From Pseudomonas sp. PDM04 (GTDB lineage Bacteria; Pseudomonadota; Gammaproteobacteria; Pseudomonadales; Pseudomonadaceae): 64,000 nucleotides of DNA. Made by a program: the position numbers and the translations under genes. The stretch spans positions 744,001-808,000 of the forward strand of contig NZ_JACVAI010000001.1 in NCBI RefSeq assembly GCF_014851765.1, in the 5' to 3' direction. Of this stretch, positions 45,838 to 54,413 are shown piece after piece. Below the pieces are notes generated by a model. That model had not been told where the DNA came from. It was given only the letters and a program-made list of their open reading frames with translations, and made no database searches. Positions within the stretch are counted from its first letter, which is position 1. Every line of letters begins with the position of its first letter.

Positions 45838-46107
45838 TTAAATGGACAGACCGTCAGTCAGCACCTGAACCAGCTCGTATTCCAGATAGTCGGCCAGGGC
45901 CAGCCAGTTCTGTGATTCCTGGCATTCGAGCATCGGTCCCAGCACGACCACCCACTGTTGCTGCACGGCGGGCGCTGCCTGATCGATCACTGACTGCAGC
46001 GCACCGAGCAGTTCAGTCATCGCGATCCCGGCCTCAACGTCCCGCCCAAGGCGAAACAGCGCCGCGCATTGCTGCGCATCGACAATGAAGTATTCACCTT
46101 TACTCAT
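45838..46107 (-). CDS. Unknown 89-aa protein downstream of Maf
   Basis: I do not recognise the family. 89 aa, acidic, with no membrane segment or signal peptide and one Cys in the N-terminal third (QQCAALF). Predicted mostly helical (LGALQSVIDQAAPAVQQQW, NWLALADYLEYELVQVL). The start ATG overlaps the stop of the Maf-like glycosyltransferase gene (46104-46107), so production is tied to it. This suggests a small partner or chaperone of flagellin glycosylation, by context only. No terminator is obvious before the fliC promoter region. Confidence 0.75.
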   Translation of the reverse strand: MSKGEYFIVDAQQCAALFRLGRDVEAGIAMTELLGALQSVIDQAAPAVQQQWVVVLGPMLECQESQNWLALADYLEYELVQVLTDGLSI

Positions 46108-47396
46108 GACGCCAGCTCCGGATGAAACGTGGTACCTGCAATCATCGCCCCTGCCCGGCTGCTGTTGTAGAAACGCACCTCGGGATGGGCCGAGATGTAG
46201 CGTTCCAGCTCACACAGGTAGCTGCGAAAATTGAGCTGGGTCTTGATCCGCTGGCCCTGCCCGTCTAGCACCCAGTGCCTGGCGGCGCCTAACTGCGGCC
46301 CCAGATCGCCATCACTCCAACCGGCGTGCGTCTTGTCACCCGGGAACGCGAAGTCGGCACCGAACAGGGTGACCTGCGTCGCCCCCATTTTTACCGCGAG
46401 GTCGACCGCCGGATGAATCACGCTCCCCCCCCCATGCAATAGCCCCTTGGGCCATTGCGTGCGCATCTGCTGATAGACGGGACTGCTGGAATAACCCGTA
46501 AAGCGTGGCCCCTGCCAGGCGCCGATCACCAATGGATCGCCCATGGGCATGTACACCAGGGCAATCGCGGACGTGCCTTCGGCCGGCAGGTGACGGAACG
46601 AAATCCGCTGGTCGATGCTGACCACCACATCCGGGCGAATGCCATGGTTGAGCAACGGCCGATAAGCGGTGTCGACACAGATGAACAGCGGTCGCACCGC
46701 CTGTTCGCGTATCGTGCGCAAGCGCTCCAGGTGCGACTCGAGGCTCGGTCCCGTGGCGATGATGAACACCTCCTGGTCGGGACGGGATCCGAACAGCTCG
46801 GCCACATCGCCATCGGCCTGGACCAGGGCCGCACTGGCCTGCAAACGCTGGACGACTTCCGCTGACTGGGGGTCGAATTCACGGTTATTGAACGCCAGGT
46901 GAGTTTCGCTGATCAGCCGGTCACGAATCTTGGCGTTGAAGTCATCGGCCAGGACCAGCTCGGATGGCAAGGCAAAAAACGGCAGCCGGATTTCCGCCAG
47001 GTCGCCGGCATACACCAATTCCACCCGTGGGTCTTCCAGCCACTGCCGCTGATCAAGCAGTTGCAGCACCAACGCAAACACCGCACCGTTGAGGATGTGC
47101 ACGTACAGGCGCCGAAGCTCGGCCCGCTCCAGCAATTGCACCTGCAAATCGCCCAACCCGGTGCCGTAGACATGCAGCTCGGAGCTATCGGGCGGCAGGC
47201 TGTCGGCCTGAAGCCGGGCCTCGCGCAGGCGGTCATGGCGACTGGTCAGCTGGATACCGTTGATGCTTAGCGTCGAGCCGAGGCCCTCCACCAGATCAGC
47301 CTGCAGCAGGCTTGAGTCTTCCCCCTGCAAACGGCTGATCAGCGCAGGCCAGCGATACCGTATGACGTCAGCGTTGTGCTCAAACAACTCGCTCAT
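46104..47396 (-). CDS. Maf-type motility-associated glycosyltransferase (DUF115)
   Basis: 430 aa with the MAF/DUF115 (6-hydroxymethylpterin pyrophosphokinase MptE-like) core seen in VFIIATGPSLESHLERL, FICVDTAYRPLLNHGIRPDVVVSID and the GSVIHPAVDLAVKMGATQVTLFGADFAF segment. Maf proteins transfer nonulosonic acids such as pseudaminic acid to flagellin Ser/Thr in the cytoplasm. Being next to fliC and near pse genes supports that role here. It begins just after the terminator at 47419-47453, with GAGG 5 bp upstream, and its promoter is not evident. Confidence 0.88.
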   Translation of the reverse strand: MSELFEHNADVIRYRWPALISRLQGEDSSLLQADLVEGLGSTLSINGIQLTSRHDRLREARLQADSLPPDSSELHVYGTGLGDLQVQLLERAELRRLYVHILNGAVFALVLQLLDQRQWLEDPRVELVYAGDLAEIRLPFFALPSELVLADDFNAKIRDRLISETHLAFNNREFDPQSAEVVQRLQASAALVQADGDVAELFGSRPDQEVFIIATGPSLESHLERLRTIREQAVRPLFICVDTAYRPLLNHGIRPDVVVSIDQRISFRHLPAEGTSAIALVYMPMGDPLVIGAWQGPRFTGYSSSPVYQQMRTQWPKGLLHGGGSVIHPAVDLAVKMGATQVTLFGADFAFPGDKTHAGWSDGDLGPQLGAARHWVLDGQGQRIKTQLNFRSYLCELERYISAHPEVRFYNSSRAGAMIAGTTFHPELAS

Positions 47397-47418
47397 GAAG
47401 CCTCGCTTTCATTCGGGC

Positions 47419-47453
47419 AAAAAAATAGCGTTCAAGGTTACACCTTGAACGCT
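47419..47453 (-). terminator. Strong intrinsic terminator after the KAS III gene
   Basis: On the minus strand AGCGTTCAAGGT-GTA-ACCTTGAACGCT is a perfect 12-bp stem with a 3-nt loop followed by ATTTTTTT. It separates the ketoacyl synthase gene from the Maf gene. Confidence 0.92.
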
Positions 47454-47478
47454 GCTTTTGTGCCCGGCCTTCAGAGAT

Positions 47479-48405
47479 TCAAGGACGGTAGATGATCGCC
47501 GACCCCCAGGACAAGCCCACCCCGAAACCACTCAGGGCCACGCGCTTCCAGCTGGAATCCAAGACATGTTTTTCCAGCAGCAGCGGAATGCTCGACGACA
47601 CGGTATTGCCGGTTTCGACCATGTCCTTGATGAACTTCTCGGGTTCGCCTTCGAAGCGACGGGCTACGGCATCGACAATCGCCGCACTGCCCTGGTGGAT
47701 GCAGAACGCATCGACGTCATCCGCCGTCAGTTGCGAGTCGGCCAGCAGTTCATGCAAATGGGCCGGAACCTTGAGCAGAGCGAAGTTGAACACCTGACGA
47801 CCGTTCATGAAGAACACGCCGTTGGACACCTTCAAATGCGGCGCACCGGAACCGTCGGTGCCGAACTTGGACTTGCCCAGCTGCCAGGGGGCGTTTTCGC
47901 CCATCCAGGTCGCGGTGGCCGCGTCGCCGAACAGCATGGTGGTGTTGCGGTCTTCCGGATCGACGATCTTGGAGTAGGGATCCGCGGTGATCAGCAGGCC
48001 ATTCTTCAGGCCCGCGGCTTCCATGAAGCCCTTGATCGCGTAGATGCCATATACGTAACCGGAGCATCCCAGGGAGATATCGAACGCGGCGACGTTGGTC
48101 GACAGTCCCAGCTTGTCCTGGACGATGGCGGCAGTGTGCGGCAAGCCTTCTTCGTCACCGTTCTGGGTGACAACGATCAGTACATCGACGGCTTCACGCT
48201 TCAAGTCAGGGTTGTTGGCGAACAGCGCGTTGGCTGCTTCGACGCACAGGTCCGAAGTTTCCTGGCCGGCGTCTTTGCGCGGCAGGAAGGCCGAACCGAT
48301 CTTGCCCAGGATGAATTCTTCATCCTTCTCGAATTTTGCACCTTGTGCGTAGTTGTCCACGCCGGCTACAGGAACGTAGCTCGCAATGCTTTTTATGCCA
48401 ATCAT
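47479..48405 (-). CDS. 3-oxoacyl-ACP synthase III (FabH/KAS III family)
   Basis: 308 aa thiolase-fold enzyme with the KAS III triad visible: Cys114 (LGCSGYVYG), His237 (FCIHQGS) and Asn267 (ETGNTVSS). The housekeeping fabH is normally with other fab genes; this copy sits next to fliC, as does the orf3 KAS III of the Pseudomonas syringae flagellin glycosylation island. It may build a short acyl group, such as a hydroxybutyryl-type chain, for N-acylation of the flagellin sugar. That substrate is inference. It is separated by 211 bp from the HAD gene upstream and followed by a strong terminator, so it may be its own unit. Confidence 0.92.
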   Translation of the reverse strand: MIGIKSIASYVPVAGVDNYAQGAKFEKDEEFILGKIGSAFLPRKDAGQETSDLCVEAANALFANNPDLKREAVDVLIVVTQNGDEEGLPHTAAIVQDKLGLSTNVAAFDISLGCSGYVYGIYAIKGFMEAAGLKNGLLITADPYSKIVDPEDRNTTMLFGDAATATWMGENAPWQLGKSKFGTDGSGAPHLKVSNGVFFMNGRQVFNFALLKVPAHLHELLADSQLTADDVDAFCIHQGSAAIVDAVARRFEGEPEKFIKDMVETGNTVSSSIPLLLEKHVLDSSWKRVALSGFGVGLSWGSAIIYRP

Positions 48406-48616
48406 TACGGCTTCCCAATAATAAACAGCCCAATACCACCGCTCGTCATGATTCGAGGGGCGCCGACAAACAGAGAAAAACGTCGTCCATGGAGACAACG
48501 ACGGGAAGAATAAAGGGCTATCACTGGGCCAGAAACCGGCCAGGCGCCATCTTCCCGATCAATACAATACAGTGAAGATGCGCGTTATGACTCGCAGGTC
48601 ACGCTATTTTGCCGAT
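48406..48616 (-). other. Gap between HAD and KAS III genes
   Basis: A 211-bp stretch without a gene. It breaks the otherwise tightly overlapped operon and is AT-richer near the HAD stop. It should contain the KAS III promoter, but I could not recognise a clear sigma-70, sigma-28 or sigma-54 pattern, nor a convincing terminator for the HAD gene. Confidence 0.4.
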
Positions 48617-49312
48617 TCAGACCGACAAGTTGTTGCGTGGCCGCTGAAAATTGGCGGACAACACTTCGGGCAGCGAATCAAGATCAGCAATGGATATCTG
48701 CGCGTCGTAGCCGGGCAACGCCACCACGTGGCGATGCCCACCGGTGCGCACCCGGACGGTCAGGACGCCGAGTCCGTTGAGGCTCACGAAGTCCTTGGCG
48801 GGGTTGTCACCGACGTAAACCATGTCGGTCCAGCGACAGCGTTCTGCCTGACGAATGCGCTCGAAACAATGGATGGAAGGTTTAGCGTGGCGGACGCCAA
48901 AACGATGGGTGATCAGCACCCGCTGGAAGTCAGGAAGCAGGCCCAACGCATCGACTTTGTTTTTCTGCACGATCTTGTGCCCGTCGGTGACGAGATAGAG
49001 CGGCGCCTGGCCACGGTAACGGTCGATCACGCCCCGGGCAGCCGGGAACAATTCGAGATTTGGCCGATGATGCCGGTAAACCTTCACACACTGGGCGACC
49101 CGTGCGCCCGACAACCGTCCATGTGAATCAAGCCAGCGGTCAAAAACCCGCCCTCGCCCCTCGTTCTCAAGTACGTTCAGCATGAACGCCAGCGATTCCC
49201 CGGCGTTCCATCCATGGGCATCTTCGCCGTGACGGGCGACGGCGCCGAGCCCGCTTGTGACAAAGCTGCGCTCGTCATAGAGCGTATCGTCGAGGTCAAA
49301 AATCAGAATCAT
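48617..49312 (-). CDS. HAD-superfamily hydrolase in glycan operon
   Basis: 231 aa. Motif I is FDLDDTLYD (residues about 4-12), motif II is LVTDGH and motifs III/IV are KPSIHCF and VYVGDNPAKDF, so the phosphatase machinery is intact, with a small helical cap. Its start lies inside the end of the ATP-grasp gene (17-bp overlap), so the two are coupled. It could dephosphorylate a sugar phosphate intermediate; the substrate cannot be told. It is the last gene of the pseI-to-HAD run. Confidence 0.87.
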   Translation of the reverse strand: MILIFDLDDTLYDERSFVTSGLGAVARHGEDAHGWNAGESLAFMLNVLENEGRGRVFDRWLDSHGRLSGARVAQCVKVYRHHRPNLELFPAARGVIDRYRGQAPLYLVTDGHKIVQKNKVDALGLLPDFQRVLITHRFGVRHAKPSIHCFERIRQAERCRWTDMVYVGDNPAKDFVSLNGLGVLTVRVRTGGHRHVVALPGYDAQISIADLDSLPEVLSANFQRPRNNLSV

Positions 49313-50282
49313 GCAGCACCAGGTCAGCGGGCAGGCGAATCTGTCTGATTTCACCTGAAACCCGCTTGAAAACAGGAGGCTGGCCCTCGCCGAAAGCCTC
49401 GATCAGGCTCCAGTGAAGGCTGTCGAGCCCGGCAGCGATGGCGGTCGTGGAAGCCCCACCAAAACGAGGATTGCATTCAATGATGCGCAGCGTGTCGTCA
49501 ATGACGATGGCCTGCATCACTACCGGCCCGCGCAATTCCAGCTTTTGAAGCGCGCGAATGGCTTCACGCTCAAGCCCTTCGCTGCGCAAGGTGGTTGTGA
49601 TCTGCGACTCCCCGCCGACAACTCGGTCGCGCCGGCGCAAAACCACACCTGCGACCTTGCCGCTGCGATCAACCCAACCGTCGATACTGATTTCCGGCCC
49701 TGGCACAAAAACCTGGTAGATCGGCGCTTCCAGGGTTTTCCCGTGAACAAGCGCTGCATCGGCCGGCAAATCGAGCCCGATGGCCTGGGAGCCGGCTCCG
49801 TAGCGCTCTTTCACCACATAAGGCCCGACACCAAGGGCATCAGGTGTCATCGCGACCTCAATGACCGCAAGCCCCGCCTCCTTGCCGAAGCGGGCGAATT
49901 CGAGCTTATCAAGGCATCGCTCGACAGCCTTGGGCGTCGAGACAACGACCGAGACCCCCGCCTCCCGCAGTGCTGCCGCATGCCGGGCCCAAAACAATAA
50001 CTCACCATCACGGGTTGGAAGAACCACGGCTATCTGGCGCTCCTGGAGCCCCTCGATCAGCGCGGGCAGCTCTGCGTCGGTCGTCCGCGGCATATGCCAA
50101 AAGCCGTCAGCCACATACTGAGCCGGCGCCTCTGGATCCAGATCACCGGCAATCACGAGGGCATCAGGGTGTATCCGCTTGAGCGCATCTTTCATGGCTC
50201 GCACCAGTGGTGCCTTGCGCGAAGCGGACGTGACAAGCACATTGCACGCCGCACGCGCGGGCTGAATCGGAAGTTCGTTCAC
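49296..50282 (-). CDS. ATP-grasp ligase-like protein
   Basis: 328 aa starting at a GTG that overlaps the GNAT stop. An N-terminal Rossmann-like domain (NVLVTSASRKAPLVRAM, about 1-110) is followed by an ATP-grasp fold: YVVKERYGAGSQAIG supplies the nucleotide-binding lysine and glycine loop, and IIECNPRFGGAS the metal-binding Glu and Asn. It resembles carbamoyl-phosphate-synthase-like ligases found in polysaccharide clusters. Such enzymes couple a carboxylate to an amine; attachment of an amino acid or carbamoyl group to a sugar is a reasonable guess, but the substrate is unknown. Confidence 0.82.
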   Translation of the reverse strand: MNELPIQPARAACNVLVTSASRKAPLVRAMKDALKRIHPDALVIAGDLDPEAPAQYVADGFWHMPRTTDAELPALIEGLQERQIAVVLPTRDGELLFWARHAAALREAGVSVVVSTPKAVERCLDKLEFARFGKEAGLAVIEVAMTPDALGVGPYVVKERYGAGSQAIGLDLPADAALVHGKTLEAPIYQVFVPGPEISIDGWVDRSGKVAGVVLRRRDRVVGGESQITTTLRSEGLEREAIRALQKLELRGPVVMQAIVIDDTLRIIECNPRFGGASTTAIAAGLDSLHWSLIEAFGEGQPPVFKRVSGEIRQIRLPADLVLHDSDF

Positions 50283-50869
50283 CGCGTACTTTTCCAGTCG
50301 GAGGCCAGCAAACCATGGGCAAAGGAATCTGTGGGCGTGCCGTCAATCAGCACGTGCTCACGCAACCGACCTTCGCACTGAAAACCCGAGGCTTCCAATG
50401 CCGCGATATGGCGCAGGCGATGCGCGAACGTTTCGGTGCAGAGGCGTCGCAGCCCGAGATGCTCGAAGGCCAGTTGCTTCATCAGGTTCAGAAACCGTGA
50501 GAAAAACTCGATGAGCACATCAGATTGTCTTTCGCGATCCGGTGTGAGCAAGAATGAGACCTCAGCCCTGCGATTGGGCCAGGAAATATGCACCAGCCCT
50601 CCATAACCGATCAAAACCCCGGCACTTTCCAGTGCGAGCAGAATCTGCACCGGCTCCTGGCTCGCGACGTGTGGCCAGACATGATCAGCGAAATAGCGCG
50701 TCTGCTGTTCAGGCGATATTGGCGCGGTCTGGCGCAGTACATCCATCTGCGCATTGCGCCACTGCCTGATTGCCTCGATATCGGCCGGCTGCACCGCCCG
50801 CACATCAAGCATTCCGTCCGACAGGCGCGGATAAGGCATCACCCTGTATCGCACCGCTTGCGCACTCAT
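50279..50869 (-). CDS. GNAT family N-acetyltransferase, PseH-like position
   Basis: 196 aa RimJ/RimL-type GNAT with AVQPADIEAIRQWRNAQMD at the front, followed by IGYGGLVHISWPNRRAEVSFLL and the acetyl-CoA-binding region ending AALEASGFQCEGRLREH. In pse operons a GNAT (PseH) N-acetylates the 4-amino group of the UDP-trideoxyaltrose. Its place among PseC/I/F supports that job, but other acylated amino sugars are possible. 4-bp overlaps with the genes on both sides. Confidence 0.82.
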   Translation of the reverse strand: MSAQAVRYRVMPYPRLSDGMLDVRAVQPADIEAIRQWRNAQMDVLRQTAPISPEQQTRYFADHVWPHVASQEPVQILLALESAGVLIGYGGLVHISWPNRRAEVSFLLTPDRERQSDVLIEFFSRFLNLMKQLAFEHLGLRRLCTETFAHRLRHIAALEASGFQCEGRLREHVLIDGTPTDSFAHGLLASDWKSTR

Positions 50870-51618
50870 TCGACCACCAGGTAAGAGGTCAGCGGGTTGG
50901 AAGGATCACGGCGTATGGCGTAACGGGAAAGCCCCAGCACCTCGCGTACGGCGATGGTTTCCCCGGGGAATTGCGGGGTATTGAGTTCATCGAATGCCAG
51001 GATGCTGCCCTTCGTCAGATACGGCATGATCGCTTCAAGGCAGTCACGGGTCGGCTTGTAGATATCAAAATCGAAATAGGCCAGCGCCACGACGGTTTCG
51101 GGATGACACTCCAGATAATCAGGCAGGGTCAAGGTGGCATCGCCCTTTATCAGCTCGTGCTTCTTCTTGTGCGGGATAGGCGCATTTTGTGTATGGAAAT
51201 CGAGAATACCCTCGAGCTCCTCCTCCCAGTTTTCGACCACCCCGTAGTCACCCGCCTGCACGCCGTCGCCATCCTGGGACGCAACGGAAGGAAAACCGTC
51301 AAACGTATCGAAGCCGATTATCTTGCGGTTGTAATTGAAGGGCTCGTGTATTCCCCTCAATGTCGAGAACAACGCCATGTTCTGCCCCCAACGCACGCCA
51401 AACTCCATAATGACCCCATGGACCGGCACGATCATCTGGTAGAGCTTCTGCATGAAATTGATTCGGGACAGGGTTTGTCGGGTGAGGTACAGGCCGAGGT
51501 TGTCCAGCAGCTCGCGGTCGGGAATTCGTGACGTGCGTAGCCGATCGACCAGCAACTGTTTGCGTTCAGTCTCGGACTGCGTCGAGCCAACGAGTGTTCG
51601 AATGGTTTTGTCTGTCAT
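50866..51618 (-). CDS. TylF-like (macrocin O-methyltransferase family) SAM methyltransferase
   Basis: 250 aa. Central features are MEFGVRWGQNMALFSTLRG (modified SAM motif I), IIGFDTFDGFPSV and ALAYFDFDIYKPTRDCLEAI, with metal-binding type acidic residues as in TylF/MycF sugar O-methyltransferases. It probably O-methylates a hydroxyl of the nonulosonic acid or another glycan sugar. It lies 11 bp after the preceding methyltransferase gene and overlaps the GNAT by 4 bp. Confidence 0.82.
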   Translation of the reverse strand: MTDKTIRTLVGSTQSETERKQLLVDRLRTSRIPDRELLDNLGLYLTRQTLSRINFMQKLYQMIVPVHGVIMEFGVRWGQNMALFSTLRGIHEPFNYNRKIIGFDTFDGFPSVASQDGDGVQAGDYGVVENWEEELEGILDFHTQNAPIPHKKKHELIKGDATLTLPDYLECHPETVVALAYFDFDIYKPTRDCLEAIMPYLTKGSILAFDELNTPQFPGETIAVREVLGLSRYAIRRDPSNPLTSYLVVE

Positions 51619-51629
51619 TGGGTGACTTC

Positions 51630-52517
51630 TCAGGGCTTCGGTCTAAGGAACGCGGTCAGGTTGCGACCGAACCCTACATCAGCGAGTGCTGCATAGAATC
51701 GGTTAGAGGCCTCGATGCCGGCCTGACCGATCAACCGCTCGAGGGTAAGACGGGCCCGATGCGCTGCGGGCCCCCGGGAACGGTCGGCGACGTAGTTCGA
51801 TCCTTCATGGGCAAGAAAAAGGTCGATTGGAAAATCCCCCAGAATCGCCAGGCAATCCCACCGGGTAGCCTCGGCTATCTGGCGCAGGCTATCGGCGTTG
51901 AAATACGACAGGTGATCGGGCATCGCGATCCAGAACCGATCGGTTATCACGCCACTGGCGTAAAGCTGCTCATGATAGGCCGTGCCATCATTCGGCACCG
52001 TCACCACCAGCAGACCGCCGGGGGCCACCAACTGGCGCAGTGAGTGCAGCAGGCCTACCGGATCCAGGACATGTTCGAGGACGTTGCCCAACCAGACCAG
52101 ATCGAATTGCTTTTCAGAGGCGATACGGGCTTCAAGCAGTTTGAAGACATCACCTTGCTCGACATGGTCGATGTAATCCGGATTGACCTGTTGCACGCCA
52201 GCACGACTGTAGTCGATGCCTTGAACCTGCCACCCGATCCGCTCGAAAAACCTGAGCACGAACCCTTCGCCACACCCCACATCGAGGAGGCTGCCGGGCT
52301 GGTCATTGCTCAGGAGCATCCGGGCTTGAGCGGCCTTTTGCGCGATCCGCAGCTCAATGACCTCGAGCTCTTCTGGCGAGTAGGATTTCCGAAAACTGCT
52401 GCTGGCTTCGTTCTGATAATAGGCCTGCTCGTAATATTCACTCAGCGCCTGCGGGGTGGGACGATCAACCGCCTCTAGGAAACCGAAGGAATGTCGGCGT
52501 AAGCGCGCGTCGTTCAT
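51630..52517 (-). CDS. Class I SAM-dependent methyltransferase
   Basis: 295 aa with motif I LLDVGCGEGFVLRFFE, the acidic loop GIDYSRAG, and motif DLVWLGNVLEHVLDPVGLL, the Methyltransf_11/23 pattern. The N-terminus contains a Tyr-rich stretch (EYYEQAYYQNEAS) often seen in sugar or lipid methyltransferases in polysaccharide loci. Start overlaps pseF by 4 bp. Likely modifies a glycan sugar; substrate unknown. Two methyltransferases side by side in a pse operon is unusual. Confidence 0.85.
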   Translation of the reverse strand: MNDARLRRHSFGFLEAVDRPTPQALSEYYEQAYYQNEASSSFRKSYSPEELEVIELRIAQKAAQARMLLSNDQPGSLLDVGCGEGFVLRFFERIGWQVQGIDYSRAGVQQVNPDYIDHVEQGDVFKLLEARIASEKQFDLVWLGNVLEHVLDPVGLLHSLRQLVAPGGLLVVTVPNDGTAYHEQLYASGVITDRFWIAMPDHLSYFNADSLRQIAEATRWDCLAILGDFPIDLFLAHEGSNYVADRSRGPAAHRARLTLERLIGQAGIEASNRFYAALADVGFGRNLTAFLRPKP

Positions 52518-53215
52518 CCCAGCATCCTTTCGTGTTTCAGCTCGGCCAGCGCCCAGTCCTCTTCAGTGTCGATATCCTGCACCCGTATGGAAGACACGAC
52601 CCTCGAGCCGGTGCGCTCGCCCATCAACACGCGATCGCGCAGAAAAGCGTTCGTGCGGAACCAGTACCACTGGCCAGCATCGTGATAAGCGACCGGAAGG
52701 TCCTGGGACCTGGCGTTGAGGTTTTCAGGGAAATTCAGGTCAACGCGACCATCGCTATCACGCTGAAGCGAACGCCAGATCGGATAGGAAAACGCAGCAA
52801 CGGGCATGATGACGTCAAACCCACTGCCCAGAAGTTGCTCGCATCCCTCGACAAGGTCTTCAGGCAAAACGAAAGGCGCCGTCGGATAGAGGCAGCAGGC
52901 GAGATCGAAATGCACACCCGTCTGCGCGTACTGATCCAACACTTCAAGGAGCACCTGCGACGTTGTCGCGTAATCATCGGCGGCAGCGCTCGAGCGAAGA
53001 AATGGCACTTCGGCGCCCAGGCCGCGCGCCACTTCAGCAATCTCCGGATCATCGGTGCTGACCATCACGGTGTCGAATTTGCCGCAAGCAAGGGCAGCCT
53101 CGATGGACCAGGCCAACATCGGCCGGCCACGGAACAGGCGGATGTTCTTGCGTGGGATTCGCTTGCTGCCACCTCGGGCAGGAATAATCGCGACGGCGGT
53201 CGGTGTGCCGGTCAT
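52514..53215 (-). CDS. pseF: PseF-like CMP-nonulosonic acid cytidylyltransferase
   Basis: 233 aa NeuA/PseF fold with the nucleotide-binding start IIPARGGSKRIPRKNIRLF (residues about 9-27) and PMLAWSIEAAL. It would activate a nonulosonic acid with CTP for transfer by Maf. It overlaps pseI and the following methyltransferase by 4 bp each. Which sugar it prefers cannot be seen, but the adjacent PseI points to pseudaminic acid or a close relative. Confidence 0.9.
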   Translation of the reverse strand: MTGTPTAVAIIPARGGSKRIPRKNIRLFRGRPMLAWSIEAALACGKFDTVMVSTDDPEIAEVARGLGAEVPFLRSSAAADDYATTSQVLLEVLDQYAQTGVHFDLACCLYPTAPFVLPEDLVEGCEQLLGSGFDVIMPVAAFSYPIWRSLQRDSDGRVDLNFPENLNARSQDLPVAYHDAGQWYWFRTNAFLRDRVLMGERTGSRVVSSIRVQDIDTEEDWALAELKHERMLG

Positions 53216-54345
53216 GGATCAATACCTCCTTCGACCATCGAGGCCTCGAGTGGCTCGCCAAAGGCAAGGTCGCGCACCGCCCGACGCCCAAGCACCACGT
53301 CAAGAAACTTGGGTTTGAGCCCATTCCCCGGCCGGATCGAACGCACATTCATCTTTGTAAACGCCTCGCCTTTGGCCACGGGTGCCACGACATAAAGCGA
53401 ACGACGATTTTTCAGGACAATTTCTTCTGATCGCGTGGGCTCGAATGCCGGTGCGCCGATCGCTACATGAGCAATGCGCGCCGTCGTCACCAGCGTCGCC
53501 AGTTCGGCAGGCTCCAGCGAGAAAGCGCTATCGACCCCACCCTCTGCACGAGACAGGGTGAAGTGTTTTTCAATGAAGCAGGCCCCCACCCCTACCGCGA
53601 TGGCAGACACCACGGTACCGAGCGTATGGTCGGAGAGCCCGACCACGACGTCGAAACGCTCGGCGATCTGCGCAATGGTTGCCAGATTCGCCTCCTCTGG
53701 CGGCGCAGGGTAAGCGGCCGTGCAGTGAAGCACCACGATGTCTGTCGCCCCGGCGCCACGCGCCGCCTCGACCGCCTCAGCGATTTCCTCGAGTGTCGCC
53801 ATGCCCGTGGACATCACGATGGGCTTGCCGGTACGAGCCACCTTGCGAATGAGCGGCAGGTCTATCAGTTCAGGCGATGCGATCTTGTAGGCGGGCGCCC
53901 CCAGCGACTCGAGAAAATCCACCGCACTCTCGTCAAAGGGTGATGAGAACACCGTGATGCCGATCTTGCGGCCGTGCTCGAAGATCGCTTCGTGCCACTC
54001 CCACGGGGTGTGCGCTTCTTCATAGAGTTCGTAGAGGCGACGACCATCCCAAAGGCCTCCACGCACCAGGAACTCTGGGCCCGTGTGATCGATGGTAATG
54101 GTGTCGGCACGGTACGTCTGAAGCTTCACCGCATCGGCGCCCGCCATCTTGGCGGCTTCAATGATTCGAAACGTGCGGTTGATGTCACCATTGTGATTGC
54201 CGGACATCTCCGCAACGATGTAGGGAGGCTCGGTCGGACCGATGCGACGCCCGGCGATGCTCAGGGTCGGTTGCCGGGCGCTATCCGCCACTGTTCCCCG
54301 TGTTCCGTTCTTGCCTTTCACAATGCCCCCATAGCGCTGGCTCAT
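53212..54345 (-). CDS. pseI: PseI-like pseudaminic acid synthase
   Basis: About 377 aa from the ATG at 54343-54345; the true start may be one of the GTG codons further in (for example the one 18 codons downstream with GGGG before it), because no good ribosome binding site precedes the ATG. NeuB-type barrel: YIVAEMSGNHNGD and AGADAVKLQTYRADT. GGLWDGRRLYELYEEAHTPWEWHEAI matches Campylobacter PseI rather than sialic acid synthase. A C-terminal SAF/antifreeze-like domain follows (about 310-377). It condenses a 6-deoxy-diacetamido-altrose with phosphoenolpyruvate. Confidence 0.92.
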   Translation of the reverse strand: MSQRYGGIVKGKNGTRGTVADSARQPTLSIAGRRIGPTEPPYIVAEMSGNHNGDINRTFRIIEAAKMAGADAVKLQTYRADTITIDHTGPEFLVRGGLWDGRRLYELYEEAHTPWEWHEAIFEHGRKIGITVFSSPFDESAVDFLESLGAPAYKIASPELIDLPLIRKVARTGKPIVMSTGMATLEEIAEAVEAARGAGATDIVVLHCTAAYPAPPEEANLATIAQIAERFDVVVGLSDHTLGTVVSAIAVGVGACFIEKHFTLSRAEGGVDSAFSLEPAELATLVTTARIAHVAIGAPAFEPTRSEEIVLKNRRSLYVVAPVAKGEAFTKMNVRSIRPGNGLKPKFLDVVLGRRAVRDLAFGEPLEASMVEGGIDP

Positions 54346-54413
54346 CAAAAAATGGTCAGGACCCACGGCCCTGGACCGCGGTCCGAAATGATTGCAACCG
54401 TGCTCAACGGTTT

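Noticed and set aside
47401..47460. CRISPR or attachment site reading of the perfect inverted repeat before the Maf gene
   Set aside because: A single 12-bp stem with a 3-nt loop followed by a T-run is simply an intrinsic terminator; no repeats or integrase gene are near.
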